In this document: in pieces, positions 1 through 8,787 of the stretch | Position numbering within the stretch: position 1 is the stretch's first letter | How the letters are laid out: each line of letters starts with the position of its first letter | Source of the DNA: CAYQQU01 sp964419545 | GTDB lineage: Bacteria; Bacteroidota; Bacteroidia; Chitinophagales; Saprospiraceae | Reading direction: 5' to 3' | Length of the DNA: 42,873 nucleotides | NCBI GenBank assembly: GCA_964419545.1 | Contig: CAYQQU010000052.1 | Coordinates: 1 to 42,873, forward strand | Made by a program: the position numbers and the translations under genes | The notes under the pieces: model-generated | The model's input: the letters and a program-made list of their open reading frames with translations, nothing else | Databases searched by the model: none | Told to the model about the DNA's origin: nothing

Positions 1-142
1 AAAATGCCACAGGGAGGTTCCAAAAGCTGGGTTTTGCAGCCAAAATGACTACCTTCAAACAAGCTCTTAAAAGAAAAGTTGCCGAAAGGAAGCCAGACGC
101 AAAATTAAAAAAGTCTGTTTTTACTAACTACAGGTCCCTTTT

Positions 143-1444
143 ATGTTCAAACGGTTAATTCAGCCACATAGCCTTATAGTTACCCTCCTGATATTCCTGT
201 TTATCTGGTTTCTCGATTTTATACGGCTGAACATGCATTACCTGGACCCTTTCAACAACAGCCTGAAAGATTACGAAATAACGGACATCGTCTACGCCAA
301 CCTGAGCCGCCGGCCCCAAAGCGTGGAAGAACAGGTGGTGCTGGTGAATTGCGGTCAGCCCGACCGGAGCCGGATCGCCGCCCTGGTCGACAAACTCACT
401 GCCGCCGGCGCCCGCGTGATTGGGCTGGACCTACTTTTTACTGAGCTGCACGGCGCCCAGGAGGATACGCTCCTGCAGCAAAGCCTGAAAAAGGCCGGCA
501 ATGTGGTGCTGGCCTGCGAACTCCACGAATACAATCGCGATTTTGACCATTTTGAAAGCCGGGTGGGCGTAAATCCTTTTTTTGCGGAACACGCAGCGCT
601 CGGCTACGTCAACTTCCCGGCCAACGCCACCAAAACCATCCGCCTTTTCAGCCCGCAGGAAATGGTGCAAACCGACACCCAGCCGGCCTTCGCCACCGCC
701 ATTGTGCAGCAATATGCTCCGGAAGCAGTGCAACGGTTGCTGGCCCGCAAAAACAAAGTGGAACGCATCTTTTACCGGGGCGACAAAAGCGATTTTATTC
801 GCTACGAACAAGCGCAGGTGCTCGACTCGCTGACCCTCCCCGAATTGACCATGGCCATAGCCGGCAAGATCGTGCTGGTGGGTTACGTGGCGGAGGACGT
901 TTGGGCCAACCCGCTGACCGACCGCCACTACACGCCGCTCAACAAAAACTACCAGGGCAAATCCATTCCCGACATGTACGGCGTTGTCATCCACGCCAAC
1001 GTGATCAGCATGATCCTGCAGTCGAAATACATTCGCGAAGCGCCAGCCTGGCTGGACCGCCTGCTTTCCGTCTTATTTTGTTATTTTAACGTGCTGTTGA
1101 TCCATTGGATCTACAAAAAATTTCACGCCGCCTTCCACGGCATTACGCGGGCGCTGCAGATCGTGGAATTTATCCTGCTCTTTCTGGTGATCGCCCTGCT
1201 GTTTTATTTCTTCCGGTTGCGACTGGAATTCAGCCTGGGTATTCTGGCGCTTTTGCTGGCGTACGACATCATTATGATCTACGAGAGTTTGATCAAAAAA
1301 AGAGCGCCCTGGCTGGCCGACCTCCCGGGGTACCTGGAATGGAAGACGGCGCCTACGCCCGATGCTGCAACCGATTCGGCCGACCGTACGACCACCGATC
1401 CCCCCGTGGCCGGTAACCAAACGCTGAATGAACAAATAGACTGA
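143..1444 (+). CDS. CHASE2 domain membrane sensor protein
   Basis: This 433-residue protein has one N-terminal membrane helix (about 11-27), a large extracytoplasmic CHASE2 sensor domain (about 35-300) and three closing membrane helices (about 307-324, 340-357, 362-381), then a short polar tail. CHASE2 hallmarks are the VIGLDLLF strand near 92-99, the GKIVLVG strand at 241-247 and the DMYGVVIHANVISMIL segment at 277-292. CHASE2 normally senses an unknown extracellular signal and passes it to a kinase, cyclase or other output domain. None is fused here, so the output probably comes from the neighbours. It is the first gene of a tightly spaced plus-strand run; the next gene begins 33 bp later. 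The 142 bases upstream hold nothing I can name. The domain call is firm; the ligand and output are unknown. Confidence 0.85.
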   Translation: MFKRLIQPHSLIVTLLIFLFIWFLDFIRLNMHYLDPFNNSLKDYEITDIVYANLSRRPQSVEEQVVLVNCGQPDRSRIAALVDKLTAAGARVIGLDLLFTELHGAQEDTLLQQSLKKAGNVVLACELHEYNRDFDHFESRVGVNPFFAEHAALGYVNFPANATKTIRLFSPQEMVQTDTQPAFATAIVQQYAPEAVQRLLARKNKVERIFYRGDKSDFIRYEQAQVLDSLTLPELTMAIAGKIVLVGYVAEDVWANPLTDRHYTPLNKNYQGKSIPDMYGVVIHANVISMILQSKYIREAPAWLDRLLSVLFCYFNVLLIHWIYKKFHAAFHGITRALQIVEFILLFLVIALLFYFFRLRLEFSLGILALLLAYDIIMIYESLIKKRAPWLADLPGYLEWKTAPTPDAATDSADRTTTDPPVAGNQTLNEQID

Positions 1445-1477
1445 TAGCATACACCACCGAATAAAGCAGGAACGGCT

Positions 1478-2440
1478 ATGAGAAACCAAATCTGCCTGAT
1501 CGTCGCCATCTGCCTGGGCAGCGCCGGACTGATCCGGGCCCAGGAGGACGGCCAGTTTACGGTTCTGTACACCAATACCAGCAGCGGCGTTCATTACGAA
1601 GCGCCGGCTATGGATCGGAGCCGCGTGTTCGCCGGCATCCGCTTACCTGCAAAGGGGCAGTTGAAGCTGGAAGCCGGCGCCCGGGTCGACCTATTATTCA
1701 ACAACCGCAAAAAGCGCCTGGAAGGCCCCCGCGACTACGCGCTTGCCGAACTGGCGAATGCAATGCAAGGAGAAAAAAAGTCGACTTTTCTCAGCCGCTT
1801 CTGGGATTTTCTGACCAATGCCGTCCGGGAAGCCGAGGATACCCACCAACTGGAACGCTACCACAAAAGATACCTCACCAACGCCCGGGCCGGCATTCGC
1901 GGATTCGGCGACCGGGCGTTCGCCATTCAGTCGCTGCGCTATTTTTCCGGAGTGCTCGGCGAAGAGGTCATCGTTTTTCAATGGGATTCCATCCCTACGC
2001 TGCGCGGTTATACTTTCCGCATCCGGGACCGGATCACCGATCAGGTAGTCTTCCAGGCGCTGAGCCGGTCCAATCGCCTCACCGTCAACCTGCACGAGCT
2101 TTACCTCGAAGAAGAAGCCATCTACCGCTGGCAGGTGACGGGGGTTGCGGCCGACAGCACGCTGGCGGTCTCGCCGCCTTCTCTTTTCAGCTATCAACCC
2201 GGGGAAATGGTCGCTTTCCTGCGCAACCTGGAAGCGGATGACGATTTTCTGGCGCTGGAACCGGCAGAGCAGGCGCTCTTCCGGCTGCACGTACTGGAGG
2301 AGGAAGGGTTCTACTTAAAAGCCTACCAGGAATACGAACAGTTGATCGAGGCGCAGCCCGACAACCGGCTCTACCGGAAAGTATTCGCCGCCTTTTTGGT
2401 GCGGATGAACGACCTGGCTGCTGCGCAAACGCTTATTTAA
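1478..2440 (+). CDS. Exported FecR-like / Fn3-like / TPR-like protein (copy A)
   Basis: This 320-residue protein has a signal peptide ending near residue 22 (…GLIRAQ). Residues about 25-90 read like the FecR beta fold: a GVHYEAP strand, then AGIRLPAKGQLKLEAGARVDLLF, the usual pattern of a threshold-setting domain followed by an 'increases with load' strand. Residues about 150-250 resemble an Fn3-like beta sandwich (VFQWDSIP…YTFRIRD…YRWQVTG). The C-terminus is helical and TPR-like (LEEEGFYLKAYQEYEQLIEAQP). It is paralogous to the product of 4132-5094, with the same length and domain order. It probably acts outside the inner membrane as an adaptor for the CHASE2 sensor or the caspases; that role is inference from position. 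Domain names rest on my reading, not on a profile search. Confidence 0.7.
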   Translation: MRNQICLIVAICLGSAGLIRAQEDGQFTVLYTNTSSGVHYEAPAMDRSRVFAGIRLPAKGQLKLEAGARVDLLFNNRKKRLEGPRDYALAELANAMQGEKKSTFLSRFWDFLTNAVREAEDTHQLERYHKRYLTNARAGIRGFGDRAFAIQSLRYFSGVLGEEVIVFQWDSIPTLRGYTFRIRDRITDQVVFQALSRSNRLTVNLHELYLEEEAIYRWQVTGVAADSTLAVSPPSLFSYQPGEMVAFLRNLEADDDFLALEPAEQALFRLHVLEEEGFYLKAYQEYEQLIEAQPDNRLYRKVFAAFLVRMNDLAAAQTLI

Positions 2441-2473
2441 ATTAATTTCCAGGCCTGATAACCGCTCAAAGAT

Positions 2474-4105
2474 ATGCGAAAATTCATTTTGTCCATTTGC
2501 CTGTACACAGCCGCAGCAAGCCTTGTTTTTGCCCAGGAGCCGGTATTCGGCTATGTCTACAGCAGAACATCCCGGTTTGCTCCGGAGCCGGTCGACAATT
2601 ATAAATACCAAATAGCGCAACGCATATTCGATCAGTTGATCGCGGCGCGAGGGGATTTCCGGATGCCGAAACCGACGCTCGTAATGAATAACGGCGAGCG
2701 CTACGTCGCCTGGATGAACCCGGAAGAGCGCGTCATCGGCATCGAAGAAAAAGCGTACGACGTATGCCGCCGCCTGGGTAAAGATTCGCTGAACGCCGTC
2801 GCGGCGCTACTCGCCCATGAACTCATTCACTATTACGAAAAACACGACTGGACCCGACATTTCATCAACCTCAATCGCAACCTGACGACAAGCGCGGAGA
2901 TCGGGCAGCTCAAAGAAGGGTTGAAGCTCGAAACCCAGGCCGACTACCTGGGGGGCATCCTTGCCCTGTCGGCCGGCTACAACACCTACGGCGTCCTCGA
3001 AGAACTCCTGAAACAGGCTTACGAATCGTACGGCCTGCCTTCCCAAATCGACGGCTACCCCAGCCTGGAAGAACGCCTCCAGCTCGGGAAAAATACAGCC
3101 GAACAGCTGCGCGACATCCACGGCGTTTATCAAACCGCCAACCTGCTTTCCCTCATCGATATGCGGGAAGCGGCCAATGCCTATTATGACTTTATCCTGG
3201 GCGACTACCAGAGTTATGAGATCTACAACAACGCCGGGGTCAATGCCCTGCTGGCTGCGCTGAGCTATTACGAAGACGCGGAAATGCCTTTTGCCCTGCC
3301 CGTGGAGCTGGACCTTACCAGCCGCCTCGATCAGCTCGCCACCCGCCTGCCCGCCGACGCGGAAGCAAAAAGGAGGGCCCTGCTCCGGGATGCGCACCGC
3401 TGGTTCGAAAGCGCCATCCAGCTGGCCCCCGCGGAACCCGTCGCCTACCTGAACCGGGCCGTCGCGCACACCCTGGAAAAGGCATGGATGGACGCCCGGT
3501 ACTGGGCCAGCAAAGCCGTCGAGCTGGGCCGGGAACAGCAGGCTTCAAAACAGATCGCCGACGCTCAGATCGCACTGGGCGTCATCGCCGCCCTGCAGGA
3601 AGAAAACGAAGCTGCGGAAGCTTATTTCCGGGAAGCCCGGAAAGGCAACGAAGCGATGGCCGCCTTCAACCTGGCCCTCCTGAAAAAACAACCGGCCCTG
3701 CGCACCAGCCAGGTGCGCCCCGCGGAAGGCGTGGAAATGATCGACAAACTGTTTTTGGACGACTTTCTGGCCGCGCCCGAGTTTACCACCCAGGTCGAAG
3801 TCAGCCAGGGCGTCTACTGCGGCCGCAAAGAAGCCAAACAGACCAGGCTGTTGATGCATTATGCGGAAGAAGGGAAGACGTACGCGTTATTCCACCAAAC
3901 CCGGCCGGACTATCCCGGCAGCACCCAGTGGGGCATTCAGCTCGGAGCAAGCCGCGCGGAGATCCTGGACGTCTACCAGAGCCCGACCCGCGTGCTGGAG
4001 CTGAGCGACGGCGCCTGCCTGGTCTACCAAGACAAAAACATATTATTTATCCTGAATGAAACAGATCGCCTGAAACATTGGGTTATCTTTAGGAAAAAAC
4101 CATAA
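2474..4105 (+). CDS. Exported M48-type zinc metalloprotease with TPR and C-terminal BamE-like region (copy A)
   Basis: This 543-residue protein has a signal peptide of about 21 residues. A zinc-protease HELIH motif lies at 115-119, and a downstream LETQADYLGG supplies the third ligand pattern E153-x3-D157 seen in M48 peptidases. A helical TPR-like region follows (about 310-400; RWFESAIQLAPAEPVAYLNRA). The C-terminal 65 residues (GIQLGASRAEILDVYQSP…LVYQDKNILFILNE) resemble the BamE/SmpA pattern of 'glycine-threshold, lineage G/SP, strand'. Unlike HtpX it has no membrane helices, so it is probably a soluble periplasmic enzyme. A paralogue lies at 14740-16428. It sits between the two FecR-like genes, 33 and 26 bp from its neighbours, in the CHASE2-caspase operon. 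Substrates are unknown; processing or quality control of envelope proteins, or activation of the caspases, is possible. Confidence 0.8.
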   Translation: MRKFILSICLYTAAASLVFAQEPVFGYVYSRTSRFAPEPVDNYKYQIAQRIFDQLIAARGDFRMPKPTLVMNNGERYVAWMNPEERVIGIEEKAYDVCRRLGKDSLNAVAALLAHELIHYYEKHDWTRHFINLNRNLTTSAEIGQLKEGLKLETQADYLGGILALSAGYNTYGVLEELLKQAYESYGLPSQIDGYPSLEERLQLGKNTAEQLRDIHGVYQTANLLSLIDMREAANAYYDFILGDYQSYEIYNNAGVNALLAALSYYEDAEMPFALPVELDLTSRLDQLATRLPADAEAKRRALLRDAHRWFESAIQLAPAEPVAYLNRAVAHTLEKAWMDARYWASKAVELGREQQASKQIADAQIALGVIAALQEENEAAEAYFREARKGNEAMAAFNLALLKKQPALRTSQVRPAEGVEMIDKLFLDDFLAAPEFTTQVEVSQGVYCGRKEAKQTRLLMHYAEEGKTYALFHQTRPDYPGSTQWGIQLGASRAEILDVYQSPTRVLELSDGACLVYQDKNILFILNETDRLKHWVIFRKKP

Positions 4106-4131
4106 AGCTCTGACATCTAAAACCCTTCATT

Positions 4132-5094
4132 ATGAAAAAGGCTGCTTACCTGCTGTTCCTGTTGCTGCTGAGCAGCGGACTGCTCCCGGCGCAGGCCGAC
4201 ATCCGGGCCATCGTTTACAGCACTTCCGGAAAAGTGAAATACGCACCAACGGCCGACGCCAAATATGCTAAGCTTTCCACCGGCGCCGAACTGGCGCCGG
4301 AAGGAAAACTAAACCTGAAAAAAGGCGCTTCGGTAAGCATTGTTTTTGATACCGAATATGCACAATTCGGCGAAGCAGGAGAACATACCGTGGCGCAAAT
4401 CATCGGCGACATCGAGCAGTTCCGGGAAAGCGATTACGCCGGCCTGTTCAGCAAACAGGTGAAAGCCGCGCTGCACCCTTATTTCTATGCGGTAAAGCTC
4501 AAGCGGTACGGCTTCGGCGACACCTCTTCCGACGACCCGCCCAAGCCGCCGCCCAAAAAAGAAAAGGACGGCGCCGGCAATAAAAATTTCAAGGTGGTCC
4601 GGGTGCAACCTACCGGCGGCAAAATCGCGGCGCCGGCCCCTGTCTTCCGCTGGAAGCCGGCCGAAAAAAGACCCAGAATCAAAAATTTTCACTTCATCCT
4701 GACCGGTGATCAGGACGAAGTGCTGCTGAAAAAAGCCGTAAGCGGCTATTCCTTTACGCTATTCCCCGGTGAAGTGAAACTGCAACCCGGCGCCTCCTAC
4801 CAATGGCGCGTAGAAGCTGCCGAGGATACCGATATCGCCACCACGAACGTTCCCTTTACCTACGTCGCCGCTGACCAGCGCAGCGACCTGACCGCAGCCC
4901 TGAAGGATAGCAAAATGTATGCCCAAGCGGACGACGCTACCCGGTATTTGCTGGAGGGCGTGGTGCTGGAAAATGAGGGTTTCCTCGCCGCCGCACATAC
5001 CCGCTACCTGGCCGCACGCCGGGCTGACAAGCGCAACGAGCTGGCCGACCTGATGTACAAAGCCTTTTTGTGGCGATACGACATTGTGGAATGA
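4132..5094 (+). CDS. Exported FecR-like / Fn3-like / TPR-like protein (copy B)
   Basis: This 320-residue paralogue of the product of 1478-2440 has a signal peptide ending near residue 21 (…SGLLPAQ). The FecR-like part is clear: GKVKYAPTADAKYAKLSTGAEL, then KLNLKKGASVSIVFD. A lysine/proline-rich linker around residues 138-150 separates it from the Fn3-like part (APVFRWKPAEKRPRIKNFHFILTG, later YQWRVEAAED). The C-terminus is helical (LLEGVVLENEGFLAAAHTRYLAARR) like copy A. The identical length and domain order suggest duplication within the locus followed by strong divergence. A 105-bp gap containing a short palindrome (5163-5181) separates it from the first WD40-caspase gene. It is probably an envelope adaptor or signal-integrating subunit; no enzymatic motif is visible. 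Confidence 0.7.
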   Translation: MKKAAYLLFLLLLSSGLLPAQADIRAIVYSTSGKVKYAPTADAKYAKLSTGAELAPEGKLNLKKGASVSIVFDTEYAQFGEAGEHTVAQIIGDIEQFRESDYAGLFSKQVKAALHPYFYAVKLKRYGFGDTSSDDPPKPPPKKEKDGAGNKNFKVVRVQPTGGKIAAPAPVFRWKPAEKRPRIKNFHFILTGDQDEVLLKKAVSGYSFTLFPGEVKLQPGASYQWRVEAAEDTDIATTNVPFTYVAADQRSDLTAALKDSKMYAQADDATRYLLEGVVLENEGFLAAAHTRYLAARRADKRNELADLMYKAFLWRYDIVE

Positions 5095-5162
5095 CCCATC
5101 TCTATGCTTAATGGAACGGCGCTCTTCCTGCAGCGACCGGCCGGGTTTGCCATATCACTTAC

Positions 5163-5181
5163 TGAACCCGCAATGGGTTCA
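5163..5181. repeat. Short palindrome TGAACCCGCAATGGGTTCA, copy 1
   Basis: A 7-bp perfect stem (TGAACCC/GGGTTCA) encloses GCAAT. It ends 18 bases before the ATG of the WD40-caspase gene at 5200. The same 17-base core, GAACCCGCAATGGGTTC, recurs at 28985-29001 upstream of the OmpA lipoprotein gene. No T-run follows, so it is unlikely to be a terminator. It could be a protein binding site, a translation-modulating hairpin or a dispersed repeat. Confidence 0.6.
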
Positions 5182-5199
5182 CTTTAAGGCTTTTGCAAG

Positions 5200-8100
5200 A
5201 TGAGAACCGCCATTTGTTTTCTGTATCTGATACTGGCCGTATGCGGCTACGGGCAACAGCCGGAACTGGTAGTGCCAACCAGTCATGAGGAGCGTATAGT
5301 ATCCACTGCCTTTTCACCAGATGGGCAATACGTCCTGACGTGGGATATAAATACAGCCAAGCTATGGGATTTACAGGGGCGGGAACTAAAATCTTATCCA
5401 TTTGAACTGGCAGGAGATATAACCGTGACCTTTTCTCCGGATGGGAAAAATATTCTCGCTACCGGTTGGGAGGAAGGCGAAGATGAATTTTCAGATTGGT
5501 GGGACCGACCTCAGGTTGTGAAACTATGGGATTTAAGTGGTAAACGGGTGGAATCCATTCCCGCTTTAGCGGCAATCAATTATGCCACTTTTGCTCCCGA
5601 TGGAAAATCAATGATTACGGGAGGGCCCGATGGCAAGGTGCGCGCAATGGATAAAAACGGCCGGGAATTATTTTCTTTCCAGGCGCACGACAAGGGTGTT
5701 GAATCCATTACCCAATCACCGGACGGGCAATATATCATTACTAAAAGTAAGCGGGATGCGACGACGGAAACATCGGAGCGCAAGCTATGGCAATTGTCCA
5801 GTCGGAAATTAGTGTTAGACTTATCGGATAGCGATATGCCAATGTCCATCGACCCCAGCAACCGATACTTACTCGAAAATGGTCCTCTTTACTTTGCAGA
5901 CACCCTTCGATTGCGGAACCTAAATGGAGAGACCATCTTGGAATTCCCGGATGCATTAAGTGCTTTTTTATCCCCCGATAGTCGTCTGGTATTGGCTGAA
6001 TATCGCGATAAGTCCAAAAAGCTTTGGACGTTGGAAGGAGAAGCTATGTTGACCACCGGGCAGAATGTCGCCACCGCATTTTCATCGGATGGTCGTTATT
6101 TCATCCATGAGAAGCAAAAAGAGCCTACCATTGAATTAATAGACTTACATACGGAGGAAATAGCCACTATTCCGGGTTTCGACGATCGGGTAGAAGCCGT
6201 TGTATTCCTTCCGGACAACCAAACCTTCCTCACGGCAGAGCACCAAGAACGAGGGGGTACGCTCCTAAAGGTTTTTGATGTAAAAACGAAAAGTCAGCAG
6301 TCTCTCAGAACGCTTCCAATTTCTATTTCAGAAATCCATTGCTCACCGGACGGTAAAACCGTATTGATCTCTACCGAGGCAACTACTTACCTCCTCGACC
6401 AAAATCTCGAAATCAAAAGCGTCTTACAAGGTTTTGCTAACCATTCGCCGGGAGCGTTCTTTTTACCGAATGGTACGGACCTCGTCATGGAACCGGATAA
6501 AGTATGGGACCTCAAAACCAATCTCATTACCCCTACCGATAGCGTGCGTCCCTTCTACAGCGGTATTACCGGGGACGTTTTAAATTCTCCTGATTTTCAG
6601 TACGTATTTGGTTCCGCATTTGGGGGACCAACCCCTAATTTATACGGCGGAGATTCGACCATTGCCTTTGTCGGCCATACCAATTCGGTGGTCTCTTCCG
6701 CCTTTTCTGCCGATGGGCAATTTATCCTGACCGGAAGCGAGGACCGGACCGCAAAATTGTGGAATCTGCAAGGGGAAAATTTACAGACCTTAATTGGCCA
6801 TACGGGCGTCATTTGGTCGGTGGCCATTTCACACGATAATAAGCTTTTGGCAACCGGAGGAGATAGTACCATTAAGCTTTGGGAAGCCAAAACGGGGAGG
6901 GAGCTTGCTACCTTAGTCCTGATGGGTTCCACCGACTGGATCGTCAAGACCCCTTCCGGCCTGTTTGACGCCTCCCCCCGGGCCATGTACCTCATGCACT
7001 ACAGCCTTTTTTACGAAAGAGACCGGGAATACATCACCATTGATGTGGAGCAATTGAAAGCCCGTTATTACGAACCCGGGTTGCTGCAAAAAGCACTGGG
7101 CTTTTCCGACGAACCGATCCGGCCCGTCGAAAATTTCGAGGCGGTAAAGCTTTACCCAGAGGTCAAAGCGATCATCAACGGCGACTCTTTAATGATTGAC
7201 CTGAAAGAACGCAACGGCGGCATCGGCCGGGTCAGCCTGGCCATTAACGGCAAAGAAGTGGAAGAAGAATTGAACCCTTTACCCCGCAAAGAGAACGCCA
7301 AACGGGACCACACCATTCGCTATGACTTGAAGCAACACCGACAGTATCTCTACCGCCACCCCGACAGCACCAATATCATCACCATCCGGGCGTATAACGA
7401 GGAGGGCTGGCTCAAAAGCGAAGCGGTCAACCTGAGTTATCAAATGGTGCAAGCACGGACTAAGGGCCCGGGCGGCAACCGGGAAAACGCAGCGTGGACC
7501 GGAACACTGGACCCCAAACTTTACGTCATCTGCATGGGTACTTCCAATTATGCGGGCTCCAAACTGGACCTTCAATACGCAGATCAGGATGCGTTCAGAA
7601 TGGCCAAAGCACTGGCCGCCGTTGGCGCCGCCCAGTTTACGAAAGATAGTCTGGAGGTCTATTGTTTTTCCACCACCCAAGCCGACCAATCTGCTGGGGA
7701 GCACTTGCCGCTCGAATGGCAATTCGCCGATAAAAATAACCTAAAAGCCACCTTTGATCGCATCGAAAAAAGCGCCAAAGCAGAGGATGTGATCGTCGTT
7801 TACCTCTCCGGCCACGGGGTGGCCCAGGGCGGCGCGGATCAAACCGAATTTTATTACCTCACCCAGGGGATAGCCAGTGAAGACGACCTCGCCGATCCGG
7901 CAACTCGCAAGGCCTTTACCATTTCGAGCGAAGAATTGACCGCCTGGATCAACGATGTGCCTGCATTGAAGCAGGTGCTGATCATCGACGCCTGCAATTC
8001 GGGTCAAATCGTAGAAAACCTCACGGGGGGCGCCAAAGAACTCAATTCCAGTCAAATACGCGCTATCGACCGGATGCAGGACCGCACCGGCATGTTCGTC

Positions 8101-8742
8101 CTCTCCGGCAGCGCCTCGGATAAGGTGAGTTACGAAGCCAGTGAATTCGGGCAGGGCCTGTTAACGTACGCGCTATTACAAGGTATGCAGGGGGAAGCCA
8201 TCCGGCGAGGCGAAAAGGCAAGTTATATCGACGTCATGGCCCTTTTCCAGCACGCTCGTAACCGGGTGCCGGTGCTCGCCGCCGGCATCAACGGCATTCA
8301 GACGCCGATGTTAGGCTTTCCGAACCAGGCCGGCAGTTTTGACATAGGAATCCTGGATTCACTGGCGGCGGTCAGCATCGAGGTGGCGAATAAAAAACCC
8401 GTAGTCATTCGCAGTCTCTTCCTCGATGAAACAACCTTCGATGATCACCTGGAAGTAGTGGCGCAGCTTGAAAACCTTTTCCGTGAGGAGACCCAAAAAG
8501 GCAAAGATGCCGACTTGGTTTACGTCGACGTTAACGCCTACCCCAAAGGGTATTCCCTCCGGGGCCTTTACCGCCGGGAAGGGGATCAGATTGTGGTGGA
8601 CGCCCGATTGTTTTACGGAAAAAAAATGATCGATACCCTGGCCATTAACCACTCGGATAAACCAGGGCGCCTGGTCATTCAGCTGATGCGCAAGGCTAAA
8701 GAAAAGATCAGTGAACATTTTCAACAACAGAACAAATTTTAA
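5200..8742 (+). CDS. Exported WD40-repeat caspase-family (C14) protein A
   Basis: This 1180-residue protein has a signal peptide of about 19 residues (…AVCGYGQQ). Residues about 27-590 carry some eleven or twelve WD40-like blades, recognisable by SPDGQY/LWDLQG repeats; the best two are VGHTNSVVSSAFSADG and LIGHTGVIWSVAISHD. After a linker domain (SGLFDAS…LKARYYEPGLLQK…KERNGGIGRV) comes a caspase/metacaspase domain. It starts YVICMGTSNY, with catalytic His872 in SGHG and Cys932 in DACNSG. About 170 more residues follow. The catalytic dyad is intact, so it is predicted to be an active exported cysteine protease whose propeller binds a partner. The propeller half looks AT-richer than the protease half: 26/60 G+C in 5401-5460 and in 6361-6420, versus 37/60 in 8101-8160. 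The paralogue follows 45 bp downstream. Confidence 0.88.
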   Translation: MRTAICFLYLILAVCGYGQQPELVVPTSHEERIVSTAFSPDGQYVLTWDINTAKLWDLQGRELKSYPFELAGDITVTFSPDGKNILATGWEEGEDEFSDWWDRPQVVKLWDLSGKRVESIPALAAINYATFAPDGKSMITGGPDGKVRAMDKNGRELFSFQAHDKGVESITQSPDGQYIITKSKRDATTETSERKLWQLSSRKLVLDLSDSDMPMSIDPSNRYLLENGPLYFADTLRLRNLNGETILEFPDALSAFLSPDSRLVLAEYRDKSKKLWTLEGEAMLTTGQNVATAFSSDGRYFIHEKQKEPTIELIDLHTEEIATIPGFDDRVEAVVFLPDNQTFLTAEHQERGGTLLKVFDVKTKSQQSLRTLPISISEIHCSPDGKTVLISTEATTYLLDQNLEIKSVLQGFANHSPGAFFLPNGTDLVMEPDKVWDLKTNLITPTDSVRPFYSGITGDVLNSPDFQYVFGSAFGGPTPNLYGGDSTIAFVGHTNSVVSSAFSADGQFILTGSEDRTAKLWNLQGENLQTLIGHTGVIWSVAISHDNKLLATGGDSTIKLWEAKTGRELATLVLMGSTDWIVKTPSGLFDASPRAMYLMHYSLFYERDREYITIDVEQLKARYYEPGLLQKALGFSDEPIRPVENFEAVKLYPEVKAIINGDSLMIDLKERNGGIGRVSLAINGKEVEEELNPLPRKENAKRDHTIRYDLKQHRQYLYRHPDSTNIITIRAYNEEGWLKSEAVNLSYQMVQARTKGPGGNRENAAWTGTLDPKLYVICMGTSNYAGSKLDLQYADQDAFRMAKALAAVGAAQFTKDSLEVYCFSTTQADQSAGEHLPLEWQFADKNNLKATFDRIEKSAKAEDVIVVYLSGHGVAQGGADQTEFYYLTQGIASEDDLADPATRKAFTISSEELTAWINDVPALKQVLIIDACNSGQIVENLTGGAKELNSSQIRAIDRMQDRTGMFVLSGSASDKVSYEASEFGQGLLTYALLQGMQGEAIRRGEKASYIDVMALFQHARNRVPVLAAGINGIQTPMLGFPNQAGSFDIGILDSLAAVSIEVANKKPVVIRSLFLDETTFDDHLEVVAQLENLFREETQKGKDADLVYVDVNAYPKGYSLRGLYRREGDQIVVDARLFYGKKMIDTLAINHSDKPGRLVIQLMRKAKEKISEHFQQQNKF

Positions 8743-8757
8743 CCCGGATTATTCATG
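8739..8757 (+). repeat. Interspersed motif TTAACCCGGATTATTCATG, copy 1
   Basis: This 19-base motif overlaps the TAA stop of the WD40-caspase A gene and extends into the 45-bp gap before caspase B. Identical sequence occurs at 18457-18475, and a copy with one change, on the other strand, at 29901-29919. The copy at 29901 also overlaps the TAA stop of the preceding gene. Possible roles are an mRNA-stability or 3'-end element, a recombination or insertion target, or a regulator site. Confidence 0.6.
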
Positions 8758-8787
8758 GGTTGAGATAACAACAGGAAAATTTACGCA

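Noticed and set aside
45..158. Small 37-codon plus-strand frame overlapping the start of the CHASE2 gene.
   Set aside because: Composition is lysine-rich leader-like, there is no clear ribosome binding site and it conflicts with the CHASE2 start; too weak to call a gene.
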